From: Halocatena pleomorpha
GTDB lineage: Archaea > Halobacteriota > Halobacteria > Halobacteriales > Haloarculaceae
Assembly (NCBI RefSeq): GCF_003862495.1
Contig: NZ_RRCH01000023.1
Coordinates: 1-64,000 of the forward strand
Direction: 5' to 3'
DNA length: 64,000 nt
The notes beneath the pieces are model-generated. The model was not told the DNA's origin and searched no databases. It worked only from the letters and a program-made list of their open reading frames with translations. This document shows, piece after piece, positions 33,346 to 42,625 of the stretch. Positions within the stretch are counted from its first letter, which is position 1. Every line of letters begins with the position of its first letter. Position numbers and translations under genes: made by a program.

Positions 33346-34077
33346 ATGACCACACAGGTCACCGTTTGGAACGAACACGTTCACGAACAGGAAGACGAGT
33401 CAGTTGCTGCGATCTACCCGGAGGGCATCCACGGCGCGATCGCGGACGGACTCACAGCCGACAACTACGCCGTCACCACGGCGACGCTCCACGACGCCGA
33501 GCACGGACTTGATCGGTCAACACTCACGGAGACCGACGTGTTGGTCTGGTGGTCTCACTGTGCCAACGACGCGGTTAGCGACGCTGTGGCTGACCGCGTT
33601 GTTGAACACGTACAGGATGGAATGGGATTCATCGCGTTGCACTCAGGGAAGAACTCCAAACCGTTCAAACAGCTGATGGGAACGTCGTGTGGGATCAAAT
33701 ACCGTCACGGTGGGGAGCTAGAGCGCGTTTGGGTCGTTGATCCCGGACATCCGATCACAGACGGATTGGACGAATATTTCGAGATCCCTGCTACTGAGAT
33801 GTACGGTGAGCCGTACGACGTACCCGAACCCGAACGGACCGTTTTCACGTCGTGGTTCGAGGGCGGTGAGGTGTTCCGGTCGGGCGTCTGCTATCGGCGC
33901 GGACGGGGACGGATCTTCGCGTTTCGGCCGGGGCACGAAGCGTATCCGATCTTCCACCAGTCGGAGATCAAGCGGGTGGTGAGCAACGCTGTGGCGTGGG
34001 CGACACCCACCGCGGGAGCCACTACAAGGGAAGGTTCCGTCGATCCCATCGAGTCGATCGACGGGACTGAACAGTGA
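33346..34077 (+). CDS. ThuA-domain protein
   Basis: This 243-residue protein of the ThuA family (class I glutamine amidotransferase-like fold) is commonly found with sugar-utilisation genes, but its reaction is unproven. Visible features are VTVWNEHVHEQ at the start, VLVWWSHCAND, GFIALHSGKNSKPFK (the pseudo-nucleophile turn) and GRIFAFRPGHEAYPIFHQ near the C-terminus. The ATG at 33346 is preferred over 33286 because it begins at the first strand. It is co-directional with the 628-residue protein downstream (37 bp gap), so the two are probably one operon. Confidence 0.82.
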   Translation: MTTQVTVWNEHVHEQEDESVAAIYPEGIHGAIADGLTADNYAVTTATLHDAEHGLDRSTLTETDVLVWWSHCANDAVSDAVADRVVEHVQDGMGFIALHSGKNSKPFKQLMGTSCGIKYRHGGELERVWVVDPGHPITDGLDEYFEIPATEMYGEPYDVPEPERTVFTSWFEGGEVFRSGVCYRRGRGRIFAFRPGHEAYPIFHQSEIKRVVSNAVAWATPTAGATTREGSVDPIESIDGTEQ

Positions 34078-34114
34078 CCCGAACTTTGATTGTGGCAGGC
34101 GACCGGAACGATGC

Positions 34115-36001
34115 ATGGTCGAGATAACGGCCCGAACGTCGATCGAGCAGCCACCACAATGGGCGTTGCTCCAGCGCAACCTCTTCGATCTGCTCGCGGA
34201 CGCCGTCGATCAGTTCGTTGAGCAGTACTTCGAGGCGAACGGTGAGCCGTTCTGGCCACCACAGGACCACGTCGGATGCGATGGGTTTGATGACGTGGTG
34301 GAGGGGTTTTACAACTGGCCGCTGGTGTACGCAATGGGGGGGCACGAGCGCGTGCTCACCAACGCCCGTACCGTCTATGCGGGCGCACTCCGTCGCGGGC
34401 GACGAACGGAAACACCGTTCGGCCATCCGATGGTGGTCGAGGATTTCGAACACTGTCGTGACTGGTTCCATCTTGGCGAAGGAAACCAGTACACGTACAA
34501 CATGGGTCTTGCGGCCCCCGGCGATGACACGGTCACCAAACGAGCAGAGCGGTTCGCACAGCTGTATTTGGGTGAGAGCGACACCAACAACTACGACGCC
34601 GACAAGCGTCTCGTCCGAGGACCGATGAACGGCTCGATGGGACCGGACTACTGCGATTTCTCGGCATACGAACACCATCCGTACGGCGCTGATTATCGAT
34701 GGGCACGCCACGGACTGCCATGGCGTGATCTGGAGTTCGACAGCGCCACCGATCTGCTTGATCCCGCCAACGAAGCGCGCCTGTTCGAGGTGCTTGACGA
34801 ACGGTGCTCGAAGGGCGATATTCCGCTCAACCTCAATGTAACGAGCCTGATGACCAACGCGTATCTCCACACTGGTGACGACCGGTACCGCGAGTGGGTG
34901 CTTTCGTATCTCGCGGCATGGCGCGAACGGACAGACGCCAACGGCGGACTCATCCCGGACAACGTCGGTCGATCGGGAGCGATTGGGGAGTACACCGACG
35001 GCTCGTGGTACGGCGGCTACTACGGTTGGTCGTGGGGTGGCTGGCATTACGTCGGGATCGGCCCGGTCGTCAGCGCCGAGAACGCCGTGTTGCTCACTGG
35101 CGATCGGGAGCACCTCTCGTTTCCTCGTTCGCAGCTAGACGTTCTGCTGGATGAAGGCGTTCCAGTGAGCGATGGGGAGGGTCACGAAACGTTGTACATT
35201 CCTCACAAGTACGGTGATCCTGGTGATTATCAGTATGACGCCTCGGGTGTACTGACCGACGACAACGGCGAGGTACTGTGGCGCGACGGCTGGTATGAGT
35301 TCCGTCCCCACCGCGATGATCCGTACGCCGTTCATCTCTGGTACCTGTCGATGACAACGGCGGACCGCGAGCGGGTACGCCAACTCCGGGATTGGGACGC
35401 ACGGCCGTGGACATCGGTCGATCCAACACCGTCGACGAAACACGGCGCTGGAGAGGAGTACGCGTGGCTCGCGTATCTCGACGGCGAGTTTCCTCAGTAT
35501 CCAGAGCGATTGCTGGCGGCTACACACGCCCGCGTCTACCGACGCCTCGCTCGGATGCGCGAGGAAGACGAACCGACCGAGATCGATGAGGATTACCTCC
35601 GTGACCGAAATCCTGTGTTCCACCGAGGATTGCTTCAGCTCACCATGGGTGCGCCCCAGCCCGTCTACTACGGCGGGTTGGTGATGGCCCAACTCCGTCA
35701 TTTCGACGCCGAACGTGGTCGACCGGGACTCCCGCCGGGCGTGGCTGCGCTCGTCACCGACGTGAACGACAACGGTATCGAGCTGACGCTGCTCAACAGC
35801 GGCGGCACACGACAGGAACTAGTCGTGCAGGCTGGTGCTTACGGAGAACACCGGTTCGCGCGTGTCGAACACGATGGAGCGACAGTCGTCCCCGACGCAA
35901 ACACCGTTCGTATCGTGCTTCCAAGCGCCACGAAGCTGTCTCTCGACGCCGAGCTCGATCGATTCGTGAACGACCCCACGTACGAGATTCCCGTCGATTA
36001 A
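34115..36001 (+). CDS. Uncharacterised 628-aa protein, possible (alpha/alpha)6 glycosidase
   Basis: A large soluble protein without signal peptide, rich in Trp, Tyr, His and Asp in short loops between helices: EGFYNWPLVYAMGGHERVL, DWFHLGEGNQYTYNMGL, RLVRGPMNGSMGPDY and WSWGGWHYVGIGPVVSAENA. This pattern suggests an (alpha/alpha)6 barrel with an open substrate cleft, followed by a C-terminal beta domain from about residue 540. Families such as GH154 or unsaturated-uronyl hydrolases are the first to compare. I cannot name a catalytic pair. Its operon partner is the ThuA gene, and the surrounding uronate genes point to intracellular processing of imported pectic oligomers. Confidence 0.5.
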   Translation: MVEITARTSIEQPPQWALLQRNLFDLLADAVDQFVEQYFEANGEPFWPPQDHVGCDGFDDVVEGFYNWPLVYAMGGHERVLTNARTVYAGALRRGRRTETPFGHPMVVEDFEHCRDWFHLGEGNQYTYNMGLAAPGDDTVTKRAERFAQLYLGESDTNNYDADKRLVRGPMNGSMGPDYCDFSAYEHHPYGADYRWARHGLPWRDLEFDSATDLLDPANEARLFEVLDERCSKGDIPLNLNVTSLMTNAYLHTGDDRYREWVLSYLAAWRERTDANGGLIPDNVGRSGAIGEYTDGSWYGGYYGWSWGGWHYVGIGPVVSAENAVLLTGDREHLSFPRSQLDVLLDEGVPVSDGEGHETLYIPHKYGDPGDYQYDASGVLTDDNGEVLWRDGWYEFRPHRDDPYAVHLWYLSMTTADRERVRQLRDWDARPWTSVDPTPSTKHGAGEEYAWLAYLDGEFPQYPERLLAATHARVYRRLARMREEDEPTEIDEDYLRDRNPVFHRGLLQLTMGAPQPVYYGGLVMAQLRHFDAERGRPGLPPGVAALVTDVNDNGIELTLLNSGGTRQELVVQAGAYGEHRFARVEHDGATVVPDANTVRIVLPSATKLSLDAELDRFVNDPTYEIPVD

Positions 36002-36193
36002 GGCTGTGACCAACGCATTCGATCGATACCGTCCGTTTGGGACGGCGGAACGACCTGACGACATTGACAACACAATCCGATCCGCCCACTCCGGAGTCCC
36101 GTCGCACGATCGGCCGGGAGACCACGAATTAAGAGCCTTGCGGGATAATCAAGAATCGAATGTCGATCAAAATGCCTGTCTCAGGTGGTATTG

Positions 36194-37165
36194 ATGACTG
36201 AACGACCGGCTGTGGGCGTGCTTCGGAGTGGTGCCCACGGGCAGTCCACCGACGCCCTGACACAGCAGCTCCGCGAACGACTCCCGGACTGTGAAGTTGT
36301 GCGAGCGGCGACACCGAGCGCTGAGCGTGAACTCCTCTCCGACACCTCGGTCGTGGTCGGCCACTGGTTCCGAGAGGCGCTACTCGATCACGCCGAGGGA
36401 CTACGGTTGTTCGCTTGTGCTGCGGCCGGCGTCGGCCATCTCCCGCTTGAGGAACTGCAGGCCCGCGGAGTAGCTGTCACGAACGCCTCTGGCGTCCACG
36501 GTCCACCGATCGCTGAGCAGGTCATCGGCAACATTCTCGTCTTCGTGCGCAACCTCCACATCGGTTGGGAGCGCGGGCGAAAGGGCGAGTGGCGTCACTA
36601 CCAAGGATTTCAGAAGGAACTCGGAGACAGCACAGTTACTGTCGTCGGTCTCGGTGCGATCGGGCAGGCGATCGTCGAACGCCTCGAACCGTTCGGTCCC
36701 CATACCATCGGCGTTCGCTACACGCCCTCGAAAGGCGGCTCCACGGATGAGGTAGTCGGCTTCACTGAAACCGATTTCCACGACGCGCTCGCGCGTACCG
36801 ACTACCTCGTTTTGGCCTGTCCACTGACAGAAACGACGCGCGGACTGGTCGATCGCGCGGCGTTCGAGACGCTCCCTCCCAAATCGGTGATAGTCAATAT
36901 CGGACGCGGCCCGACCGTCGACACCGACGCGCTCACCAACGCAGTACAGCGCAACGCCATCCGTGGGGCGGCGCTGGACGTGACCGATCCCGAGCCACTC
37001 CCTGCCGACCACGACCTCTGGGCGTTTCCGAACGTCCACATCACGCCACACAACGCCGGCTACACCCCCAACTACTACGCCCGCGTCGCTGACATCGTCG
37101 CTCGAAACGTCGATCACGTGGTCGAGACCGGCGAGTATTCGGGTCTCAAAAATCAGGTCGTCTGA
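36194..37165 (+). CDS. D-isomer-specific 2-hydroxyacid dehydrogenase
   Basis: This 323-residue NAD(P)-dependent enzyme of the D-lactate/glycerate dehydrogenase family has the Rossmann motif VVGLGAIGQAIVERL and catalytic Arg in NIGRGPTVD. Glu lies in DVTDPEPLPADHDLW and His in ITPHNAGYTP, so it is complete. It reduces a 2-oxoacid or oxidises a D-2-hydroxyacid. In this context a keto-sugar-acid, glyoxylate or hydroxypyruvate is plausible. The ATG at 36194 is used; a GTG three codons earlier is possible. It is co-directional with the preceding genes, about 190 bp downstream. Confidence 0.85.
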   Translation: MTERPAVGVLRSGAHGQSTDALTQQLRERLPDCEVVRAATPSAERELLSDTSVVVGHWFREALLDHAEGLRLFACAAAGVGHLPLEELQARGVAVTNASGVHGPPIAEQVIGNILVFVRNLHIGWERGRKGEWRHYQGFQKELGDSTVTVVGLGAIGQAIVERLEPFGPHTIGVRYTPSKGGSTDEVVGFTETDFHDALARTDYLVLACPLTETTRGLVDRAAFETLPPKSVIVNIGRGPTVDTDALTNAVQRNAIRGAALDVTDPEPLPADHDLWAFPNVHITPHNAGYTPNYYARVADIVARNVDHVVETGEYSGLKNQVV

Positions 37166-37621
37166 CCTTCGACCGTTTCGGGTGTGCTCGGCGTCGTCAA
37201 ACTCACCGGGTCAGTGACCCCACGACGGGACCGTACGCGCGAGAATTACGGGACTGGAATATTACGCTTGTACGCTTGTAATGCCCGGGATGTCCCGTTT
37301 CGTGCTGTGAACTCAGTTCATCCAGTCGCGTGCATGATCCGTCTGATCATTTGAAGAGAGGTAGCAAAAATATGACGCCAAGTAGATGTTGCTTTGTGTC
37401 CGATTCGAACGCTGTACATTCCCCTTTCGGGAACGATGACTCAGCACAGCTGTCATCCGTGCCGAAGCGAATCGGAGACACTGCCTCTCATTCGAAACAG
37501 TGCTTCCATATCGGTCACACCGACTCCTCATACTAGTCAGCCAAATCATATCTGTTCCCACTGACGGAACGCCACACTACGGTAGGCGGTTCCCCCGCGT
37601 ACCGTTCCAGCAGCGGTGCGA
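37166..37621. other. Intergenic stretch, no gene seen
   Basis: Between convergent genes. A perfect dyad GGGTCA-G-TGACCC at 37208-37220, about 43 bases after the dehydrogenase stop codon, may act as terminator or operator. Short open frames in the rest are not protein-like. Confidence 0.4.
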
Positions 37622-38560
37622 TCACCCGATGAGGGATTCGATGTCGTCGTCAAGTTGGTCGTACAGCCGCTCGGCTCTGCGCTCTTCTTCCTCGGCCAGT
37701 GGTCGAATCGGTTCTCGAACGGAACCACCGTTGAGACCGGCGAGTTCGAGTCCTTTCTTGACGGCTGAGACGCTGATCGCCCCCTCGATCTCGTTTTCCT
37801 GACCGGTCTCATCACGAAAGTTCTGGTACGGCAGGCAGATGTTCCGGAGTTGGCACGCCCGTTCCCAGTCTCCCGCAGAGAGCGCATCGTACAGTTCGAG
37901 ACCGATTTCGGGTCGGAAATTGCTGACTCCTGCTGAAAACCCTTCTGCGCCTTCGGCCCAAAAGGAGACGGCAAACGGCTCAGCGAGTCCGTCGACCCAG
38001 ACAACGTCGTCTGCACCGGCACCGATGCCGGCACCGAGCTTTACCGGGTCTTTCAGTGCGTATTTGATCCCGACGACGCTATCGATGTGGGTGAGGCGAG
38101 CGAGATACTCGACGGATGGATCGAATCCCCGAACGTACGGAACGAGCGGCGTCTCCGTTACTGCCCCGAGTTCCCGGTAGTACTCCAACAATCCTTGTTC
38201 GTGCATATACGTGTGATCGGGCGGCATGATCATCATCGCGTCCGCGTCAAGCCGATCGTACGCTCGGATCAGTTCTTTTGCGCCGGCCGTGCTTCCTCCA
38301 ACGCCGGCCAGCACGCAGGCATCAGACGGTAGCGCTTTCACGCTTGTTTCGACCACAGCCGCGCGTTCGTTCTCGGCCAACGAGTGATACTCGCTGATGT
38401 TCGCGGCCGCTAAAAACGTTCGAATCCCCGCGTCGTACAGCTCTCGTGCGTTTTCTGCAAGATCATCGTGTTGAATCTCGTTTTCATCGGTAAATGGTGT
38501 CAACAATCCTACAGCTACACCCCGGAGACGACTCCGTACCTGCTGGTCTGACAGGGACAT
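37622..38560 (-). CDS. DHDPS/NAL-family lyase or dehydratase 1
   Basis: This 312-residue (beta/alpha)8 barrel is of the dihydrodipicolinate synthase family. The Schiff-base Lys is Lys166 in VVGIKYALKD and the proton-relay Tyr is Tyr142 in LVPYVRGF. LLTPFTDENEIQHDDL is the usual N-terminal motif. Sugar-acid members include 2-keto-3-deoxygluconate aldolase and 5-keto-4-deoxyglucarate dehydratase (KdgD). The uronate-rich surroundings favour one of these, but I cannot decide between them. Immediately upstream lies a decayed Gfo/Idh/MocA gene. Confidence 0.8.
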   Translation of the reverse strand: MSLSDQQVRSRLRGVAVGLLTPFTDENEIQHDDLAENARELYDAGIRTFLAAANISEYHSLAENERAAVVETSVKALPSDACVLAGVGGSTAGAKELIRAYDRLDADAMMIMPPDHTYMHEQGLLEYYRELGAVTETPLVPYVRGFDPSVEYLARLTHIDSVVGIKYALKDPVKLGAGIGAGADDVVWVDGLAEPFAVSFWAEGAEGFSAGVSNFRPEIGLELYDALSAGDWERACQLRNICLPYQNFRDETGQENEIEGAISVSAVKKGLELAGLNGGSVREPIRPLAEEEERRAERLYDQLDDDIESLIG

Positions 38561-39064
38561 AGCTTCCTGATGTGTCGCGCATAGTATAAATGTATCGTCT
38601 AGCTTCGCCAGACAGTGGTTCTAGCAATCTCCCATTCCGATCGCTGAAGTCTAATCATTGTCGTCCAACTGGCGGCAGTCGCGGGGCTGATCGCTACTCG
38701 TGGTCGATATCGGCCCATCTCTCGTGGGTGGCGGCTTTTTGGGCTGCGAACGTGATATCAAGTTCCTTGCGTGCCGTCTTCGGACGGAACCATCGGACCA
38801 CGACCGTTTCGGACGGCTACCACGAAGTTGCGAACTTGACCAGAGATGCCGGTTCCGAACTGGATTCCATGGAGCGCCTGCGTGAAGAGAATCCCGCTGA
38901 CGGTACTCGACGTGTGTTTCGCCGGAAGGAACCCCGCTCGCAGAGGCAATCGTGCTCGCTGTTCTCTGCAGATCGAAGCAAAACAGGATGTCTATTACTG
39001 ATAGATATGATTCTGCGATAAATTTAAGCATTTCAAACGTATGGTTCGTATCGGTGTGTGACAA
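38561..39064. other. Gap holding a decayed gene and the lyase promoter
   Basis: Most of the gap is the Gfo/Idh remnant at 38694-38949. The right part, 38990-39064, is AT-rich with GATAAATTTAAGC near 39020-39032 as a likely TATA element for the pectate lyase gene. Confidence 0.5.
38694..38949 (-). pseudogene. C-terminal remnant of a Gfo/Idh/MocA oxidoreductase
   Basis: On the minus strand one frame reads HGIQFGTGISGQVRNFVVAV then RNGRGPMVPSEDGT; after a 1-base shift it continues KELDITFAAQKAATHERWAD and IDHE before a stop at 38694-38696. This is the standard tail of the Gfo/Idh/MocA family (the intact member at 54548 has the comparable TKAEAFTEAVQEGTTPPITV). The N-terminal NAD domain is missing and at least one frameshift is present, so it is a relic. 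Confidence 0.5.
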
Positions 39065-41137
39065 ATGCCACACGACAGGCGCACGTTTTTGCGTGCGATC
39101 GGAGCGGGGAGTATTGGTCTCTCGATTGGAGCGACGTTCGGTGCCACCGCTGATGCCGCAACGGTCGTCACGATCGAGGGCGGCGGCGCCGACATCTGGG
39201 GAACTGAAGACGCGTTTCAGTACTACTACACGCCGGTCAGCGGCGACTTCGATGTCGCGGTTCGGAGCATCGCTGTCGAGAACACCGACATCTGGGCGAA
39301 GGCCGGTCTCATGGTCCGTGATTCACTCGAAGCCAACGCGTCGAACGCAATGGTTCGGCGGCGGCCGAACGGCGAGGTTTCACTTCAGTGGCGTCCAGAG
39401 AGCGGTGGCGAAACCACGAGCGCCGGTGGAGCAGAAGCTGACTGGTTGCGATTCGTCCGCAGCGGCGACACTCTTGAAGCCTACCGGTCGACCGATGGCG
39501 AAAGCTGGACCACGATCGGTGTCCTGACCGACGCTGATATCGCCCTGAGCGAGAGCGTCTCCGTGGGACTGGCGGTCACGAGCCACTCCGTCGGCACCTC
39601 CTGTACGGCGACGTTTCAGGGACTCACCGGGATCGAACCCGATAGTAACGGTGACATCGGTGACGTGGCGGTCTCGGGCGGCGTCAACGCCCAGACTGGT
39701 GTTCCGCTCGTGTCGAGCACAGAGCCGACGGATGTGACTGCGACTGGTGCGACGTTACGGGGTGAACTGACCGACCTCGGTGGTGCCGACGCTGCGGAGT
39801 GCTACTTTGAGTACCGCGAGGTCCCCCACGAATCGTGGACGACGACCCAGACGCAGACGCTCACCGCCGCTGGCTCGTTCGCAGTCGACGCCGATGGTCT
39901 AACCGATAGACGCTACTACGAGGTCCGGGCGGTCGCGGACACCGACGACGGTGACACCGCCACGGGCGCGGTCGTCCAGTTCAGCACACCCAATCGATCG
40001 AACAGTCAGCCGAACAGCGACGCCGGACCGTCGAGTAGTTCACAGTTCGATCCGGATGATGGATTCGCCCGAGCGGCACCTTGGCTCGACGACGAGACGC
40101 CGATCATTACGATCACGGAACCGACGCGCGATCAACTCGATCGCGCCGTCACGGTCGACGGGGAGCGGCTGATCGTCTTTGAGACCAGTGGTACCGTCGA
40201 CTTGGATGGCACGCAACTGACGGTCACGAACGACGAGCTGTATCTCGCTGGCCAGACCGCACCCTCGCCGGGTATCACGCTCATCGGCGGTCGATTCTTC
40301 CTCGACGCGAACGATTGTGTAATCCAGCACATCCGGATTCGGAAGGGCGATACGGGTCCAACGGGCGAGGGTCCCTCTGATGCGGTTCAGACGGGCGACG
40401 GGACCCGAAACAACGTTATCGATCACTGTACAGCGACGTGGGGAATCGACGAGACGTTCTCGGTGGGGTACGATACCGAGAACACGACGGTGTCGAACTG
40501 CTTGATCGCTGAGGCGCTTCGGTTTCCCTACCCGGACAAGGACGTTCACTACGGGACGCTCGTCGGTGACGGCTCCGAGAACGTCACCCTCGTGGGCAAC
40601 GTTTGGGCGCACAACACCAACCGTCTTCCGCGCCTCAAGGCCGAGACGACAAGCGTCGTCGTCAACAACGTCATGTACCACTACGACGAAGCGACGAACC
40701 TCGGTGAGACGGGAACGGTGTACTCTAGTGTCGTCGGCAACGGCTACCTGCGCGGCGACAACGGGGACACGAACATCGACGGCGGGAACGCCTATCTCGA
40801 TGATAACTACTCTGCCGACCCGGAAACACCGATGACCGAAAACGTCACTGAACTCAACGCGCCACCGCTGTGGCCCGACGGATTGGCGGCGCTGCCGTCC
40901 GAGGAACTCGAAACGCACAACTTGGAAAACGCAGGTGCACGGCCCGCTGACCGGACTGAACACGATGAGCGCGTCATTGATCAAGTCCGTAATCGGACCG
41001 GCTCGTTCATCGACAGCCAAACGGAAGTCGGAGGCTATCCCGATCTGGCAGTTGTCACCCACGAGCTAACCGTTCCCAACGGCGGGACGCGCGCGTGGCT
41101 CCGGTCGTGGGCACGCCGCGTCGAGGAAGGTTCCTGA
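39065..41137 (+). CDS. Tat-secreted multidomain pectate lyase (PL1-like) 1
   Basis: This 690-residue exported enzyme has a twin-arginine leader (DRRTFLRAIGAGSIGLSIGA). Next come a DUF1349-like beta-sandwich (about residues 35-190, GGGADIWGTEDAFQYYYTPV) and a fibronectin-III-like module (about 215-305). The C-terminal right-handed beta-helix has the PL1 features LYLAGQTAPSPGITLIGG, NNVIDHCTATWGIDETFSVG and NRLPRLK. The lyase part should cleave pectate by beta-elimination with calcium. It is closely related to the proteins at 57326, 49014 and 62632; the 57326 protein shares the whole architecture. Confidence 0.85.
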   Translation: MPHDRRTFLRAIGAGSIGLSIGATFGATADAATVVTIEGGGADIWGTEDAFQYYYTPVSGDFDVAVRSIAVENTDIWAKAGLMVRDSLEANASNAMVRRRPNGEVSLQWRPESGGETTSAGGAEADWLRFVRSGDTLEAYRSTDGESWTTIGVLTDADIALSESVSVGLAVTSHSVGTSCTATFQGLTGIEPDSNGDIGDVAVSGGVNAQTGVPLVSSTEPTDVTATGATLRGELTDLGGADAAECYFEYREVPHESWTTTQTQTLTAAGSFAVDADGLTDRRYYEVRAVADTDDGDTATGAVVQFSTPNRSNSQPNSDAGPSSSSQFDPDDGFARAAPWLDDETPIITITEPTRDQLDRAVTVDGERLIVFETSGTVDLDGTQLTVTNDELYLAGQTAPSPGITLIGGRFFLDANDCVIQHIRIRKGDTGPTGEGPSDAVQTGDGTRNNVIDHCTATWGIDETFSVGYDTENTTVSNCLIAEALRFPYPDKDVHYGTLVGDGSENVTLVGNVWAHNTNRLPRLKAETTSVVVNNVMYHYDEATNLGETGTVYSSVVGNGYLRGDNGDTNIDGGNAYLDDNYSADPETPMTENVTELNAPPLWPDGLAALPSEELETHNLENAGARPADRTEHDERVIDQVRNRTGSFIDSQTEVGGYPDLAVVTHELTVPNGGTRAWLRSWARRVEEGS

Positions 41138-41192
41138 TAGCTGCCGTGACCGGCAGATAAACGCTTATTACGGCGTGGCTGTGCCTCTCACC

Positions 41193-41390
41193 ATGGGATT
41201 AGCGCAGTCCATTTCGAGGGTCGTTTTCGGGATCGATGTACTGTTTCTGTTGTTACTCGGATTCTCGCTTCTGCACGTCAAACCGGGCTCTGGGCCGTAC
41301 GTCGTCGCGCTCCTAACGCTCGTTCCGACCGCTCTTACACTCGTGATGAGCGCAGCGGTGCTCTACACGGGCTGGGAGCCGTTCGAGTAA
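41193..41390 (+). CDS. Small two- or three-helix membrane protein, 65 aa
   Basis: The ATG at 41193 opens MGLAQSISRVVFGIDVLFLL, then a second hydrophobic stretch (VVALLTLVPTALTLVMSAAV) and the short tail YTGWEPFE. The product is almost wholly membrane-embedded. No family is recognised. It lies between a lyase gene and the ABC importer operon, but nothing ties it to either. Confidence 0.55.
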   Translation: MGLAQSISRVVFGIDVLFLLLLGFSLLHVKPGSGPYVVALLTLVPTALTLVMSAAVLYTGWEPFE

Positions 41391-41521
41391 TCTAAGCGAC
41401 ACCTGATTCTCTATCGAGCGCGTCTACGGCCGATAATGTTTATTATCCATCATTATGTCGTACGTGAAAATTCTCGCTGGATTTAAGTAGACAAAACGCA
41501 ACGGATATGTGTAACGATACT

Positions 41522-42526
41522 ATGGTGAATATAGGATGGCGAATACGACGTATAGGACAAACAGTGTTTACATTGTGGGTGGTTCTCACCCTGACGTTCG
41601 TTCTGGTGCGGTTGTTGCCGGGCAATCCGATGGGTGCGATGGTCCAGCAGTTGATACAGCAAGGTGTTAATCCTGCTCGTGCACGGCATCTCGTCGAGCT
41701 TCGATTGAGCGTCGATCCGACGAAGCCGATTCCGTACGCCTATGTCGACTACATGGTTAACATGCTCCAGGGGAATCTCGGAACCTCGATGTACTATTCA
41801 GAACCCGTCGTCGATATCATCGCGCGATCGTTGCCCTGGACGTTGTTCGTGCTGAGTTGGTCGCTTTTCATCAGCTTCTTCATGGGTGTCATCATCGGTG
41901 CGTTGATGGCGTACTGGGAAGGAAGCAAGCTCGACGTTGGACTCACTTCGTGGGCAATTCTGATGGGATCGACGCCGTACTACGTGCTAGCCCTCCTGCT
42001 GTTGATCTTTTTCGCCTACCGGTGGGGCATCTTTCCGACGAGTGGCCGACAGCCGACGGGCGTTCCGCCCGGATTCAGTGTGGCGTACGTCACAGGCATC
42101 CTTCGCCACGCCGCGTTACCAGTTTTATCCATGTTGGTTGCGTCCGGCGTCGCCTCGCTCGGCATGCGTGGGAACAGTATTCGTGTTTTGGGTGAGAACT
42201 ACCTCCGCGTCGCACGACTCCGTGGTCTCTCCGATGTGACGATCTCGACCCAGTACGTCGCTCGCAACGCTGTGCTCCCTATGTACACGGCGTTTTTGAT
42301 CAGCCTCGGTGAAATGTTCGGCGGCTCAGTCGTCCTAGAGCAGGTGTTTTCCTACCGGGGACTCGGTTGGTACATGTTATCAGCGACGTATCAGCGTGAT
42401 TATCCACTAATGATGGGGATGTTCACGGTCCTCACAATCGCGGTCGTCCTTGCCCTGCTAATAGCTGATCTGACGTATTCGCTCGTTGACCCACGAGCTG
42501 GAGGGCAGAAGAGTGAAGCATACTAA
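41522..42526 (+). CDS. Dpp/Opp-type ABC importer permease 1
   Basis: This 334-residue permease is of the DppB type. It has an N-terminal helix (GQTVFTLWVVLTLTFVLVRL), the family loop LPGNPMGAMVQQL and five further helices. The coupling-loop region reads RGNSIRVLGENYLRVARLRG, the EAA motif that contacts the ATPase. It is the first gene of a four-gene importer operon (permeases, fused ATPase, binding protein). In thermophiles and haloarchaea such systems often carry oligosaccharides rather than peptides. The setting suggests pectic oligomers. Confidence 0.87.
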   Translation: MVNIGWRIRRIGQTVFTLWVVLTLTFVLVRLLPGNPMGAMVQQLIQQGVNPARARHLVELRLSVDPTKPIPYAYVDYMVNMLQGNLGTSMYYSEPVVDIIARSLPWTLFVLSWSLFISFFMGVIIGALMAYWEGSKLDVGLTSWAILMGSTPYYVLALLLLIFFAYRWGIFPTSGRQPTGVPPGFSVAYVTGILRHAALPVLSMLVASGVASLGMRGNSIRVLGENYLRVARLRGLSDVTISTQYVARNAVLPMYTAFLISLGEMFGGSVVLEQVFSYRGLGWYMLSATYQRDYPLMMGMFTVLTIAVVLALLIADLTYSLVDPRAGGQKSEAY

Positions 42527-42625
42527 TCGTTCCCGAGCAGTACAGCAGAATCAAATGACAATGGATCAGACCATGGACCGTATTCGATCGGACGACTCGA
42601 TCTGGACCGGATCGGAGGAGAACCG

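Noticed and set aside
34022-35113. 363-residue minus-strand frame opposite the 628-residue protein gene
   Set aside because: Val/Arg-rich shadow without recognisable motifs; the plus-strand frame is acidic and protein-like.
40040-41062. 340-residue minus-strand frame opposite the first multidomain lyase gene
   Set aside because: Val/Arg-rich composition and complete overlap with a recognised lyase domain.
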